From NCBI GenBank assembly GCA_017481945.1, contig JAFUOJ010000009.1, positions 62,001 to 126,000 on the forward strand: DNA of 64,000 nt, read 5' to 3'. Shown here one piece after another: positions 26,990 through 37,740 of the stretch (position 1 is the stretch's first letter; every line of letters begins with the position of its first letter). The notes beneath the pieces are model-generated. The model worked only from the letters and a program-made list of their open reading frames with translations, ran no database searches and was not told where the DNA came from. The stretch comes from Parabacteroides sp. Its GTDB lineage: Bacteria > Bacteroidota > Bacteroidia > Bacteroidales > Tannerellaceae. A program made the position numbers and the translations under genes.

Positions 26990-28621
26990 TTATGGAAGTA
27001 ACTCTTGTAATTTAATTTGTTGAAATACCATATCTGCTTGACTACTCTCGTATAAAATACCGATTGTATTCTCATCTACAGATGTGATACAAGAATACCC
27101 TCTACCACTATACTCATCTAATAAAATTTTCTTTTCTTCAGGCCAAGTGTTCCCATCATCGTAACTGACTTTTAAAGTTATATGGTCACGTTTTGAATGC
27201 GATTCGGGATTAGCAAAGAGTAGCATAGATTTACGTTCTCCATTCTGTTGGTAAATATGTTTATGAATACTCGCCATACAAGTTGGTTCTATTAATGCTT
27301 TACGAGATGTAGGATGTTCTATCCATGAATTACCTAAATCTTTAGTAACACAAATACGTCTTCCATTAACCTCTTTGTTCCCTCTATTTCTGTTGTCCCG
27401 CATATTAAGCATAATACTTCCATCAGAAAGTTGAACAGCCATACATTCGGTAACATCATCAAAAGCAGGATTACTAGTCGTCCATGTTTTTCCTCCATCT
27501 TTACTCCAAGTTATATTAGAAAAAGCTTTCCCTGTCTTATCGCGTCCTTGTGTAGGGAAAACAAGAGTTCCATCTTCTAATGTAATACCATGCCCAGGAG
27601 CAGGAGCATATAACCACCATTCTTTTCTTTTAGTCTTTGCAGTGATATTAATAGGTTCACTCCAAGTTTCCCCATCATCAGTACTTTTAGCAATTATAAA
27701 CTGACTTGTTTCTTTCACTCCAAATCCAGGTTGTGACCCTTTTGCATGCCATTGATGAATCCAACGCGTGCTATCTTTTGTCATTCCAGGAACCCATTTC
27801 CCAGTTTCTTTATCTAAAACACCATACATCCAAAGACCAGCTACGTAGATATCCCCAGTCCTCTCATCTACTAAAATATTAGCGTCGCTTACCCCATTGT
27901 ATTTTTCAGGTAAACCACCCCACTCTTTCATATCAAGAACAACCTGTATTGGTTGCCAAGTTTGTCCTCCATCCATACTACGATTTAAGCAAATATCAAT
28001 ATGACCTTGTAAATCTCGCGACATCTCGTATCGGGCATCGTATATTGCTAAAAGCGTACCCTTCTTAGATGTTGCCAAACCGGGTATACGGGAAGTATGT
28101 ACTCCATCTTGCATTGTTTTACGAACAGCAACACCTGTTCGTAAAGAAACATTATCTGCTACAGGAATAAAAATATTTCCTTCTGTTGTCTTGATATCAG
28201 TACAAGAGATATGGAATCGATGTGTTAAATCAACTTTGTTTCTCAATTTTAAAGATACCCAAAGAGGAAGAGTATCAACCTCAATCGGTATTGTAACATC
28301 TAAAGTTATATTTTCTGATATTTCAGTTAACGACTGAATTGCTTTCTGAGGATCGATAAACCCTTTAGCATTCGCATGATAAATACTTATACTTTCAACG
28401 TCATGAATATCTGTAGTTCCTTGTAAAGAAAAGGAACAACTTTGTAATGAATATGAGATATCCTGATTTCGAATTAATTCTAATTTTAAAACAGGATTAG
28501 TCTCTTTCAATGTGAGAACAGGAAGAACCGGTTGTTTAATTGATACTGTTATTTTATCCGTATGCGTAGAGCAAGCAGAAAACAGAAGACATGTGAAGAA
28601 TAGGAAAAGTATTTTGTTCAT
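26990..28621 (-). CDS. nanH: Sialidase (neuraminidase), GH33-type lipoprotein
   Basis: 543 residues. Lipobox LLFSAC (Cys17); N-terminal beta domain (about 25-165), then catalytic propeller. The RIP motif with the first catalytic-triad arginine is in HTSRIPGLATSKKGTLLAIYD, and there are five Asp boxes (SMDGGQTW, STDDGETW, SKDGGKTW, TKDLGNSW, SYDDGNTW). It releases terminal sialic acid from host glycans, probably at the cell surface. Lies in the operon nanR-nanMT-nanA-susC-susD-nanH, which explains its substrate supply role. Confidence 0.94.
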   Translation of the reverse strand: MNKILFLFFTCLLFSACSTHTDKITVSIKQPVLPVLTLKETNPVLKLELIRNQDISYSLQSCSFSLQGTTDIHDVESISIYHANAKGFIDPQKAIQSLTEISENITLDVTIPIEVDTLPLWVSLKLRNKVDLTHRFHISCTDIKTTEGNIFIPVADNVSLRTGVAVRKTMQDGVHTSRIPGLATSKKGTLLAIYDARYEMSRDLQGHIDICLNRSMDGGQTWQPIQVVLDMKEWGGLPEKYNGVSDANILVDERTGDIYVAGLWMYGVLDKETGKWVPGMTKDSTRWIHQWHAKGSQPGFGVKETSQFIIAKSTDDGETWSEPINITAKTKRKEWWLYAPAPGHGITLEDGTLVFPTQGRDKTGKAFSNITWSKDGGKTWTTSNPAFDDVTECMAVQLSDGSIMLNMRDNRNRGNKEVNGRRICVTKDLGNSWIEHPTSRKALIEPTCMASIHKHIYQQNGERKSMLLFANPESHSKRDHITLKVSYDDGNTWPEEKKILLDEYSGRGYSCITSVDENTIGILYESSQADMVFQQIKLQELLP

Positions 28622-28666
28622 AAAGATTCTGTATTTTTACGGTTTATAGAAATAGGTTTGTTTGAA

Positions 28667-28700
28667 ATACAGGCAGAGAAAACATTTTCTCTGCCTGTAT
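28667..28700 (-). promoter_or_regulatory. Strong intercistronic hairpin between susD and nanH
   Basis: Perfect 16-bp inverted repeat, arms 28667-28682 and 28685-28700 (AGGCAGAGAAAA / TTTTCTCTGCCT core), with only CA between them. No clean U-tract follows on the minus strand, so partial termination or 3'-end protection of the susCD message is more likely than full termination. Confidence 0.7.
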
Positions 28701-28728
28701 ATGCAAATATAGCTAATTATAGGATAAG

Positions 28729-30183
28729 TTATTTATCATATCCAGGTGTTTGTATAATATTTGGATTTTTATTGATAGAAGTTTGAGAAACAGGCCATAA
28801 TAGGACATTTTGTTCATTTTCACGTCCTACTAAATAAGGTGCCTTTTGGAATACAACTCCTAAACGAATGAAATCCCACCATAATTTACCCTCTGCTGCA
28901 AATTCTTTCATACGTTCTGTAACGAGTGCTTCATTAAGTTCTGTTGCTGAAAGAGTAGAAGGATAAAAATCTTTTTTACCGTAAGCTCGTTCTGCAATTC
29001 TATTTAAAGTAGAAATGGCTCCTTGAATATCATTTTTTGCCAATTTAATTTCTGCGTCAAACATAATTGCGTCCGCATAACGATAAACAATGATATCTGA
29101 ATCAAAAATTCGTGTACCATTTGTCCAAGTTCCAGCAAATTTATTGATCCATTGGAATGTCGCATTTTTGGGTTCATCAAAATAGGTTTCAAAACTAACA
29201 ATGGTTCTTTGATCATCTTTATTTTCAGAAAGTAAAGCTTTATAATCTTCTGTATAAAAACACCATTGTTGATGACTACCAACTTTGACTGGATTTTCAA
29301 TAGCTTCTTCTGAAACATATTGAGAAGGGACCAAATAATCTCCCGGATATCCACCTGTATATTCATCTTGTATGTAACTCCAAGCAAAGATAATCTCATC
29401 TCCTAATTCATTAGAGAAAATATTACTATAATCATCTTCCAATGAATAATTAGAATTATTTAGAACTGATTGAATCGCAGATTCCGCATTTTTAAGATAA
29501 CTTTCTCCTGCTTTTCGAACTTTATACATCCATAAACAATAATCAGCCTTTAACATATTAACAGATCCCAAAGAGGCCAAATTTCTATCTGTTACAGAAA
29601 CAGGCATTAAATCAATTGCTAAATCAATATCATTACCCACCTGTTTAAATACGTCATCTGCAGGTTGCCGTGTAGGAAATAGTCCATCTTGTTGATCGGA
29701 CTCAAATCCTTCCAATAATATAGGAGCGTCCCCCCAGATACGTCCAATCCAATAATAGCAAAATGCTCTTACATAATAGGCATTTGCTAAAATTTTATTT
29801 TTAGAATCCTCACTACTGAAAGAGATATTAGGAACATATTTAATAATTAAGTTTGCATTGTTTATGGTTGTATACAGATCTCCCCAGTTTGCATAACTAT
29901 GACTTGTTGGAATTTGATTTTGGTAAACCTGGTCTCTTGCAGTTTGTGTTGTTAGACCATCTCCCCATAAACCTGTTCTATATTCACCCCAATAAATATA
30001 TCCATTACTAAACGTTGACCTGAATTTATTATATAATCCATACATAGCAGAAGAAGCGTCATTTTCATTTTGCCACATAGAATTGGCAGAGACTGCGCTT
30101 TTTTGAATTACATTCAAGTCTCCATGACAAGAAGCTAATAGAAGTCCTGTCAGTATTATTGATAATATTGCTCTTAGTTTCAT
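28729..30183 (-). CDS. SusD/RagB-family glycan-binding lipoprotein
   Basis: 484 residues, lipobox LLLASC (Cys19). N-terminal TPR-like helices with NNANLIIKYVP, YYVRAFCYYWIGRIWGDAPIL (the conserved SusD stretch) and C-terminal RAYGKKDFYP...ERMKEFAAEGKLWWDFIRLG. It caps a SusC barrel and captures the glycan at the surface. Starts 22 bp after susC; the neighbours make sialic acid or sialylated glycans the likely ligand. Confidence 0.93.
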   Translation of the reverse strand: MKLRAILSIILTGLLLASCHGDLNVIQKSAVSANSMWQNENDASSAMYGLYNKFRSTFSNGYIYWGEYRTGLWGDGLTTQTARDQVYQNQIPTSHSYANWGDLYTTINNANLIIKYVPNISFSSEDSKNKILANAYYVRAFCYYWIGRIWGDAPILLEGFESDQQDGLFPTRQPADDVFKQVGNDIDLAIDLMPVSVTDRNLASLGSVNMLKADYCLWMYKVRKAGESYLKNAESAIQSVLNNSNYSLEDDYSNIFSNELGDEIIFAWSYIQDEYTGGYPGDYLVPSQYVSEEAIENPVKVGSHQQWCFYTEDYKALLSENKDDQRTIVSFETYFDEPKNATFQWINKFAGTWTNGTRIFDSDIIVYRYADAIMFDAEIKLAKNDIQGAISTLNRIAERAYGKKDFYPSTLSATELNEALVTERMKEFAAEGKLWWDFIRLGVVFQKAPYLVGRENEQNVLLWPVSQTSINKNPNIIQTPGYDK

Positions 30184-30205
30184 GATACTAATTTTTTAGA
30201 AAACC

Positions 30206-33200
30206 TTAGAATGTTACTTTCATTCCTATTGAATATTTTCGAATAGGAGGATAATTGTAATAACTTGAACTATAAGTTGTAGAAGCTCCAACTTCAGGAG
30301 AAACTCCTTTAACCGCAGTAAAGTAATGCAAGTTATTTCCTGCTAATGTAATTGCTAAATTCTGAATACCTAATTTAGCTAATTTAGTACTAGGGACATC
30401 ATAAGAAAGACTTATTTCACGAACACATAAATAGTCTCCTTTATAATTAAAAATATTAGAGGTACGACTAAAATTCGCATTTCCATCATCTGGGTCATTA
30501 GCTGTAAAACGAGCGTATTTAGTATTATCACCCGGTTGTTTCCAACATTGCTTAACCTCATCTATCAATGTATAGTTATTAGCAAATGTATTCATAAAAT
30601 AACGCATTTCTGAATTGTTGTTGATAGAATGCCCTAATGCCCAATCCAAAAAGATGTTTAAAGTGAAATTCTTATATGTAAAATTATTATTTAAACCTCC
30701 TGTTGAATGAGGAACTGTATAACCTAATAGGAACTGGGTCTTGACTATCGATATAGTCTTTTCCATTTCTGGTTTTACTACCGTCTCTATTTTTCCACTC
30801 ATAGTCTCCAATTTCTTTACGCCCTGCGACCTTCTTACCATCAGATTGGCGGTATCCTTTAGCAGAGTTATCATACATTGCGTTATCTGCCTGTTCTTGT
30901 GTTTCAATGATATAATCAACAACATATCCATAATAACGATAAAGAGGTTCTCCTTCTGCTGTTCCACCAAATGCTGTTCCATCTGCTAATGTTATACCTC
31001 CAATACGATTTTTATCTCGTCCATTATCAGGTAACTTTAACACCTTATTTTTCACAAAACTCCAAGTAAATTTAGAAGTCCAGGTAAAATCTTTAGTCTC
31101 AATATTTGTTGAGTTAATCTCAATATCAAAACCATAGAATTTAACTTTTCCTATATTAGTCTGTACACTACTAAATCCAGATGTATTTGGTAATTCCTTA
31201 CTGAATAACAAATTATCCGTTCTTTTATCAAAATAGTCTGCACTAACATTTAGACGACTATTGAACAATGATAAGTCGAAACCTGCGTCTAATTGAGTTG
31301 AAACTTCCCAAGTTAATTCAGTATTAGGCATAGTTGATGTGACAATACCTGCTGTTCCATCATATTTAGCATTAGTTGAATATTTTCCATAAGCGTCATA
31401 CAACCCAATAGCATTATTACCCGTTTGTCCATAGCTGACACGCCATTTCAAATTATTGATAGCCTTTATATTCTTCATAAAGTTCTCATCAGACATTACC
31501 CAGCCAATAGAAGCTCCCGGGAAGAATCCCCATTGATGACCATCTGCAAAGCGCGAAGAGGCATCTTCTCTAAATGTAGCAGAAAATAAATATTTCTTTT
31601 GGAAATCATAAGATAGACGTCCGAAGTAACCAATAGTCACATCTTCCGTAAATTCACTATCTGCACTTTTCTTATTTGGACCAGCCGTTAATGTCGGAAC
31701 TTTATCAGAACTTGCTCCTGTCGTTGTTGCAGACATTGTTTGGTCTTTGTCTTTTTGATAAGAATAACCGGCCATAACTGAGAAGGAATGATCCTTAATT
31801 GTTTTATTATAGGTTCATAGGTTCCATAAGCCTCAATTTTATTACGGTTTAATTCTCCAAATTTAGCTGTTGTAGTACGTAATCCACTAAATTCATTCGC
31901 TTTCTCAAAACTATCACTTCTATAATGATGATTATATGTAGACATCTGTACATCTGCTTTTAGCCCATCTATAATACGCCACGTTAACTTACCAAAAGCA
32001 GAAAGACGTTTTTCCTCTTTACTTTGATCATTATAATATTGATACCACAATGGATTCGGGGAAGTGGCATTATAACCTTTAGTCGGTGTTCCATCCGCAT
32101 TATATTTCTTTTGAGTAGGAGGTGTAGCCAATCCTCTTGATATAATATTCATTTGATTCGGATACTCAGATGAATTTGTCTTAGAATAATCAAATCCCAT
32201 AGCAAATGACAATTTGTTATTGATTTTGATATCCATATTATTTCGTAAGCTTAAACGAGAATAATCTGTAGCTAAAGCTACCCCACCATCATCTGTATAA
32301 CCGGCACTTGCACTATACTTAATGGATTCATTTCCACCATTAACACCTACATAATAGTTTTGCCAAAGGGCATTTTGATAAATTTCATCTTGGAAATTGT
32401 TATCTTGGAAAATCAATGTCTTTGTAGGATCTAATGGGTCCGGCATTGATTTATATCCTGCAGGTATACTTTCTCCCTCTTTTAAATAGCGAGTTGAATA
32501 TATAGAAGATTCTGTGTTTCCAGAACTAGCAGAATAACCATCCATCCAATTATATTTAGCATTAGGTCCAGCGGCAACAGCAGGACGAACTATGCTAAGA
32601 TAGTCTTCTGCATTCATAAAATCATATAATGTCTCAGCTTGTTGTAATGCCACATTAGCCTCAAAAGTGATTCGCGGTAGTTGATTTGCCCCTTTTTTAG
32701 TTGTAACCAAAATTACACCGTTAGAAGCTCTCGAACCATAAATAGCAGTAGAAGCAGCGTCTTTTAAAACTTCAATAGACTCAATATCATTAGGATTAAT
32801 ACCTGAAAAAGCACGTTCTATACCATCTACTAATATTAATGGATCATTACTTTTATTTATAGAAGAGCCACCTCTAATACGAATCGTTGCGTCCGCTCCT
32901 GGAGTATTATTGTTAGAATATAGACGAGCTCCTGCAATTTTACCTTTTAGACCTTCTCCAATAGTACTAACCGGAACATTCTTTAATGCATCACCACTCA
33001 CTTTTGTAATTGCAGATGTAACTGTTCTTCTAGATTGGGTTCCATATCCTACAACTACAATCTCATCTAATCCCACAGTAGAAGCATTTAAAATAATATT
33101 TAAAAATGTTTCATGACCTACAACAATTTCTTTCGTTGTATATCCAATAAAAGAAAATAGAAGTGTTTTTCCTTTAGAAACTTTTAAACTAAATTTACCG

Positions 33201-33376
33201 TCAAGATCGGTAATTGTACCTGTTGTTGTTCCTTTTACAGAAACGGAAACTCCTGGTAATGTTAGTCCTTCATTGTCCACTACAGTTCCTGAAATATTCA
33301 TTTCCTGTGCAAAAGTGGAAACAAAAGGAAATAATAAAAGGACTAACAGTAAACATAAATGATTAATTTTGTTCAT
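30206..33376 (-). pseudogene. SusC-like TonB-dependent receptor with two frameshifts
   Basis: A full-length SusC gene is present but split into three frames. N-terminal part (start MNKINHLCLLL at 33376): signal peptide, carboxypeptidase-like domain (MNISGTVVDNEGLTLPGV), plug domain (DEIVVVGYGTQSRRTVTSAI, IRIRGGSSI, YGSRASNGVILVTTKKG). The frame slips near 31803-31808, where a run of four A on the coding strand should be five (expected IIKTIKDHSFSVMAGYSYQ). It slips back at 30736-30738, where CCC should be CC (expected DYIDSQDQFLLGYTVPHS). The C-terminal barrel then returns to the first frame. The changes are -1 and +1, both in homopolymers. Either the gene is inactivated or the assembly has two indel errors. 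Confidence 0.85.
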
Positions 33377-33414
33377 CTTTGTACTGTTTTTAAAATGGTA
33401 TTGTTTTAAGATCG

Positions 33415-33459
33415 GCACTTGGGGAATAAGTACCGGCCAAAGTTTTTATTCCCCGGTGC
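33415..33459. promoter_or_regulatory. Hairpin between nanA and susC
   Basis: GGGGAATAA (33421-33429) pairs with TTATTCCCC (33446-33454), extended by GCAC/GTGC. A T7 run follows on the plus strand only, so for the minus-strand operon it is an intercistronic stem-loop 40 bp upstream of the susC start, possibly tuning susCD expression. No -7 element for susC was found here. Confidence 0.6.
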
Positions 33460-33478
33460 TTTTTTTATAATCTCGTTA

Positions 33479-34384
33479 TTATAAGAATCCGATTTCTTTT
33501 AAATCGTTCTTGAGCGCACAATATTCGTCTTCACTTACTGGGGAAATTGGTAATCGGCATGGGCCGCACTCTATTCCAATTAGATTCATGATAGCTTTTC
33601 CTCCACGTACACCTCCTCCGTATTTAATGATTACTTTTACTATATCTATTGATTTCATTTGCAACTCTCTGGCTTTTTGAAGGTCTTTCTCTTCCATCGC
33701 CTTAAGTATACCTAAATAGACTTCCGGTAAATAATTGTAGGTACTTCCTACACCTGCTACAGCTCCAAATGCCAATCCGGAAATTAAGATCTCGTCATAA
33801 CCATGAAGAACTTCAAACTCTCCATTGTTAAGTGCTAAACACTCACCCATTTCCATGAGGTTATTATGCGTAAACTTTGTTCCTACTAAATTAGGCATAA
33901 CCTTCTTCCCTTCTTGCAAGAAAGTGGCAACAGGTAGACATACCCCTGTCATGGAAGGCATATTGTAATAGTAGAAAGGAAGTTCTTCCGCACTTTTCGC
34001 GATTGGGGCAAAGAAATCTACCAAGTCTTTTACAGTTGCTGGTTTGAAAAAACAAGGAGCCATAGCCCCGATTGCGTCAGCACCAACCTCTGCGGCATGA
34101 CGTGCCAACTCCATTGCTTCAAATTGGGAATTACTTCCAACATGGGCAATCACTCTAAAGCGACCGTTAGCGGCTTTCACCCATTGTTCCAGAATGTTCT
34201 TACGTTCGATGGTTGTTAAAGAATGAGATTCTCCTGTAGTTCCACAAACGAAAACACCAGTCATTCCTGAACTTGCCATCAGATCTGCATATTTATCTAT
34301 CACTGAAAGATTGATCTCCCCGTTGTCAAACATGGGGGTAAAGGTTGCTGCTATTAAACCTTTTAATCGCTGATAGTTCTTCAT
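33479..34384 (-). CDS. nanA: N-acetylneuraminate lyase
   Basis: 301 residues, DapA/NAL-family TIM barrel. It splits N-acetylneuraminate into ManNAc and pyruvate in the cytoplasm. The pyruvate-binding motif is CGTTGESHSLT (48-58), the catalytic Tyr140 lies in YYYNMPSMTGV and the Schiff-base Lys170 in VGTKFTHNN. Gene context (nanR, NanM-NanT fusion, sialidases) separates it from dihydrodipicolinate synthase. Four bp gap from the transporter fusion gene upstream. Confidence 0.93.
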   Translation of the reverse strand: MKNYQRLKGLIAATFTPMFDNGEINLSVIDKYADLMASSGMTGVFVCGTTGESHSLTTIERKNILEQWVKAANGRFRVIAHVGSNSQFEAMELARHAAEVGADAIGAMAPCFFKPATVKDLVDFFAPIAKSAEELPFYYYNMPSMTGVCLPVATFLQEGKKVMPNLVGTKFTHNNLMEMGECLALNNGEFEVLHGYDEILISGLAFGAVAGVGSTYNYLPEVYLGILKAMEEKDLQKARELQMKSIDIVKVIIKYGGGVRGGKAIMNLIGIECGPCRLPISPVSEDEYCALKNDLKEIGFL

Positions 34385-34388
34385 ATTT

Positions 34389-36968
34389 TTATTTGTTTGA
34401 TATTGTTTTATAAATCGTTAAATGATCAATGTTTGTCTTGGAACTGGGTATTAACCAACTGGCTACATACCCAATGACGAAGCAAGAGATAAAACCGGTT
34501 GTGGTGTATAATAATAGATGTACAGATTGTTGTTGAATAACAAGCAACTGGACAATTGTACTTCCTATGATACCACATAAAGCTCCTCCGGCATTAGCCT
34601 TTCGCGTAAGCATTCCTAAAAGGAAAAGCCCACCTAAACTTCCTAAGATAATGCCTAATATTTTATTAAACTCATCCCACAAAGATTTAATTTCCCAAGT
34701 AGCCATCATATAAGCAAACGCTATTCCAGCAATACCCAAAAAGAGGGTAGCAATCTTCGCAGTATGTAAGCTACTTGGTTTTATCTTGTTATGAATATCG
34801 ACCACATAGGCTGTAGCGGCAGAGTTCATACTACTGCTTAGCGTAGACATGGCGGCGGCAAAGATTCCAGAGATCAGCAAACCTACTACTCCTTGGGGTA
34901 ACTGAGAATAGATATACCAAGGAAGAATGGCATCACCGTCTGAAATTGTCAAACTCAAATCCATAGGATTATGTTTGTAATAGACATATAACACAGTACC
35001 GACAAAGAAGAAAAGCAAAGTCGCCGGGATGGTTAAGACTGCATTCGTTAAGACACTTTTCCGCGCTTGCTTCTCTGTTTCGGTAGTCATGTAGCGTTGA
35101 ACCATCGTCTGGTCTGTTCCGTAAGTTGTCAAGTTCGTGAAGAAAGTAGCGATTAATACAGTCCATAAGGTAGATTGTTTCAAATCAAAGTTTAGGCTGC
35201 CTAAATCAAACTTATGGTCGGCTGCTGCCTCCTGAATGATTCCAGAGAAGCCATCCGGGATGTGGAAAGTGGCAATGACTAATACCAAAATAGCTCCTCC
35301 TAATAATACTACAACTTGAAGAGCGTCCGTCCACACGACCGCTTCGATTCCTCCCATCATTGTGTAAATAAGACTTAAGACTCCCATGAGCCCGATACAA
35401 AGGAATATATCAAAACCGGTAACTACGTTTAGTGCAATGGCTGGTAAGAACAACACAATCCCCATACGTCCGATTTGAAATAGGATAAAGGCTATACTAC
35501 ACAGCACCCGAATGAGCGGATTGAATCGTTGTTCCAAATATTCATACGCGGTAGTCACATTCAGTTTACGATAAAAGGGAATGAATAGGAAAATAATCAG
35601 CGGAACGACCATCAGAATCCCGGCATTCACCAACATATAGCTCCAATCAGAAGCATACGCTTTTGCAGGAATAGACATGAACGTTATGGCACTCAAACTG
35701 GTTCCAAAAATGCTTAACCCGACAGCCCACCAAGGTAAACGGCCTCCCCCTTTGAAATAGTCGTCCGTATTCTTCTGCTTTTTAGAGAAGTAATAACCAA
35801 TCCAAGCCAAAGAGGCAAAGTAAAGTATGATTACAAAAGTATTCACCCAACCCAATCCTTTCTCAAAAGGAACAATTTCTCCTCGCAGTATGTGAGGAGT
35901 TCGGATACCAGGTTTGGTCTCCCCGCTACCTACATAAAATGTATGCCCTTTTCTTGCCAGTTGCGTAGTAACAGCAATTGGATACGGGGCAACCTCTTTC
36001 TCAAATAAAGTTTGTGTAATGGTATGATAAATACGGATAGTATTATCAAATCCCGGATGTTCATCCGAACCGGGAAGAAGTTGGGGAACACCACCTAAAA
36101 AGAGAATATGGTTTGCACCGGAAGCCAAAGCCGTACCTGCCATAACCGGGAACTGAGCTGTTAACTTTTTCCAACTGTTTAGACGCGGATTGAAAACCAT
36201 TCCATCAGTAAGTACTTTTGCTGAACCATCTGCTTTGTAGTTGCGTCCACTAAAAAGGTAGAAACATTTATCAAATCCATCGCTCTGAGCTACACTCACA
36301 GCATATCCGCGAGCCTCACCCGGCCAGGTTGGAAGAGACTGCCACCCTTTTTGAATATCATTTAAATCCAAGACGAAAAAATGATTAGTAGCCTCCTGAA
36401 CTTGCATACTCGATTGTCCACCAGCAATATAAATTTTATTTCCCAACAAAGTGGCAGTCGCATTTGCCAAAGGGACAGGTAATGCCGGCCAATGAGTATC
36501 AATTAGGATTTGACCGTTTACTAACTGAATTTGGAAAACATCTGCATAACATTGAGAGGAATCACACCCTCCGATACACAAGATTCCAGTCGGTAACTCA
36601 ATCGAGCACCCATAAGCAATTGCTCTCGGTAATCCTTCCGGCAACGTAACCCATTGAGGGTTGGATTGAGCAACATCTATATAATACAATGTATTCCACC
36701 AAGTCTTATAACCGCCCTTCCAAGGAGTTGCGTCCGGGAAATTTGCACCGCCGGCAACAACCAAATGGTTTCCAATGAAACCGGAAAAGACTCCTGCAAC
36801 ACCTATATTTGGATTTTCATCCAATGCGGGTAATATCAAAGAGTTATCCCATTCAATCTTTTCCATTTCGGAATGAGTACCTAAAGAGTACTTTTCTGAA
36901 GCTGTAACCCGGAAAAATGAAAGGATACAAACTAAAACGAACGTGTATGTTCTTAATATATTAGACAT
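34389..36968 (-). CDS. Fusion of sialate mutarotase (NanM, Kelch) and sodium:sialate symporter (NanT, SSS)
   Basis: 859 residues. Signal peptide (1-23), then a Kelch propeller (about 40-365) with AGGANFPDATPWKGGYKTWW, IGGCDSSQCYADVF and IAGGQSS, as in N-acetylneuraminate epimerase NanM. A TM segment at about 376 joins it to a sodium/solute symporter domain with SIFGTSLSAITFMSIPAKAYA, YEYLEQRFNPLIR and SSSMNSAATAYVVDI, about 12 TM helices. The propeller would face the periplasm and convert alpha- to beta-Neu5Ac right at the pump. Such cyclically-permuted-mutarotase/symporter fusions are known in Bacteroidales nan loci. Sits 21 bp after nanR and 4 bp before nanA. Confidence 0.92.
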   Translation of the reverse strand: MSNILRTYTFVLVCILSFFRVTASEKYSLGTHSEMEKIEWDNSLILPALDENPNIGVAGVFSGFIGNHLVVAGGANFPDATPWKGGYKTWWNTLYYIDVAQSNPQWVTLPEGLPRAIAYGCSIELPTGILCIGGCDSSQCYADVFQIQLVNGQILIDTHWPALPVPLANATATLLGNKIYIAGGQSSMQVQEATNHFFVLDLNDIQKGWQSLPTWPGEARGYAVSVAQSDGFDKCFYLFSGRNYKADGSAKVLTDGMVFNPRLNSWKKLTAQFPVMAGTALASGANHILFLGGVPQLLPGSDEHPGFDNTIRIYHTITQTLFEKEVAPYPIAVTTQLARKGHTFYVGSGETKPGIRTPHILRGEIVPFEKGLGWVNTFVIILYFASLAWIGYYFSKKQKNTDDYFKGGGRLPWWAVGLSIFGTSLSAITFMSIPAKAYASDWSYMLVNAGILMVVPLIIFLFIPFYRKLNVTTAYEYLEQRFNPLIRVLCSIAFILFQIGRMGIVLFLPAIALNVVTGFDIFLCIGLMGVLSLIYTMMGGIEAVVWTDALQVVVLLGGAILVLVIATFHIPDGFSGIIQEAAADHKFDLGSLNFDLKQSTLWTVLIATFFTNLTTYGTDQTMVQRYMTTETEKQARKSVLTNAVLTIPATLLFFFVGTVLYVYYKHNPMDLSLTISDGDAILPWYIYSQLPQGVVGLLISGIFAAAMSTLSSSMNSAATAYVVDIHNKIKPSSLHTAKIATLFLGIAGIAFAYMMATWEIKSLWDEFNKILGIILGSLGGLFLLGMLTRKANAGGALCGIIGSTIVQLLVIQQQSVHLLLYTTTGFISCFVIGYVASWLIPSSKTNIDHLTIYKTISNK

Positions 36969-36989
36969 ATTATTAACAAATTATATGGT

Positions 36990-37712
36990 TTACTTTATAT
37001 TTGTTCTGCTATTTAAAAATCTCCGATATACTTCAAAATGTTGTTCAATCGCTCTTCTATAACCGATTTCATCTTTTACCTTAAGGTAATTGAGTAGGTC
37101 AGCATGTGTAACAAGCTGACCTGTTTCTTTCATTTCGATGTTAATCGGTTCTAAGAAATCTTTGAACTTATCCTTCACAAAGACCATTACGGGATGAATG
37201 ATTTCTTGGAACTCAGAGATAGTTTTATTACCAGTGATTTCGTACAATTTAGCATGGAACGTAAATTCACTGACCGGTGCATACTCATTGTTTTCAAAGA
37301 CAATTCCTATTTTTACAATTTCCTCTAACTCGGCAATGTCTTTGGGAGTAATATTCCGAAACAGATCGCTACAGATTCCTATTTCAAGTGCAATTCTAAA
37401 ACCTAAAATATCAAATAGAGAATCTTCACTAAGAATACGAGGATCAACAACTCGTTTCATTCCCCCCAATATAGAAGGTTCAGTCAATATCATACCTCTA
37501 CGAGTACGGCTTTCAATCATTCCCATCATCTTCAAACGACTCAAAGCCTCTCTTAAAACACTGCGCGCAACACCTAAAGCGGCAGCCAGCTCTAATTCAT
37601 TCGGGATAGAATCTCCAGTACGCAGATCTTTCTCTTTGAGGTAGTTCAAAAGCTTGTCCTCAACTTGATCAACTAACGTCGTCGTTTGACTGTGTACTTT
37701 TAAAGTATCCAT
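36990..37712 (-). CDS. FadR-subfamily GntR regulator of the sialic-acid operon
   Basis: 240 residues. N-terminal winged helix (about 10-75; LRTGDSIPNELELAAALGVA, SVLREALSRLKMMGMIESRTRRGM) and a C-terminal all-helical FCD effector domain (about 90-230) with conserved histidines (TFHAKLYEITGN, THADLLNYL). It is the first gene of the nan operon, so it likely represses its own operon until sialic acid or a derivative binds, like E. coli NanR. A palindromic operator fitting the GntR/FadR consensus lies 29 bp upstream. Confidence 0.9.
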   Translation of the reverse strand: MDTLKVHSQTTTLVDQVEDKLLNYLKEKDLRTGDSIPNELELAAALGVARSVLREALSRLKMMGMIESRTRRGMILTEPSILGGMKRVVDPRILSEDSLFDILGFRIALEIGICSDLFRNITPKDIAELEEIVKIGIVFENNEYAPVSEFTFHAKLYEITGNKTISEFQEIIHPVMVFVKDKFKDFLEPINIEMKETGQLVTHADLLNYLKVKDEIGYRRAIEQHFEVYRRFLNSRTNIK

Positions 37713-37740
37713 ACAAGTAGAATTGTAATTATGATTAATC

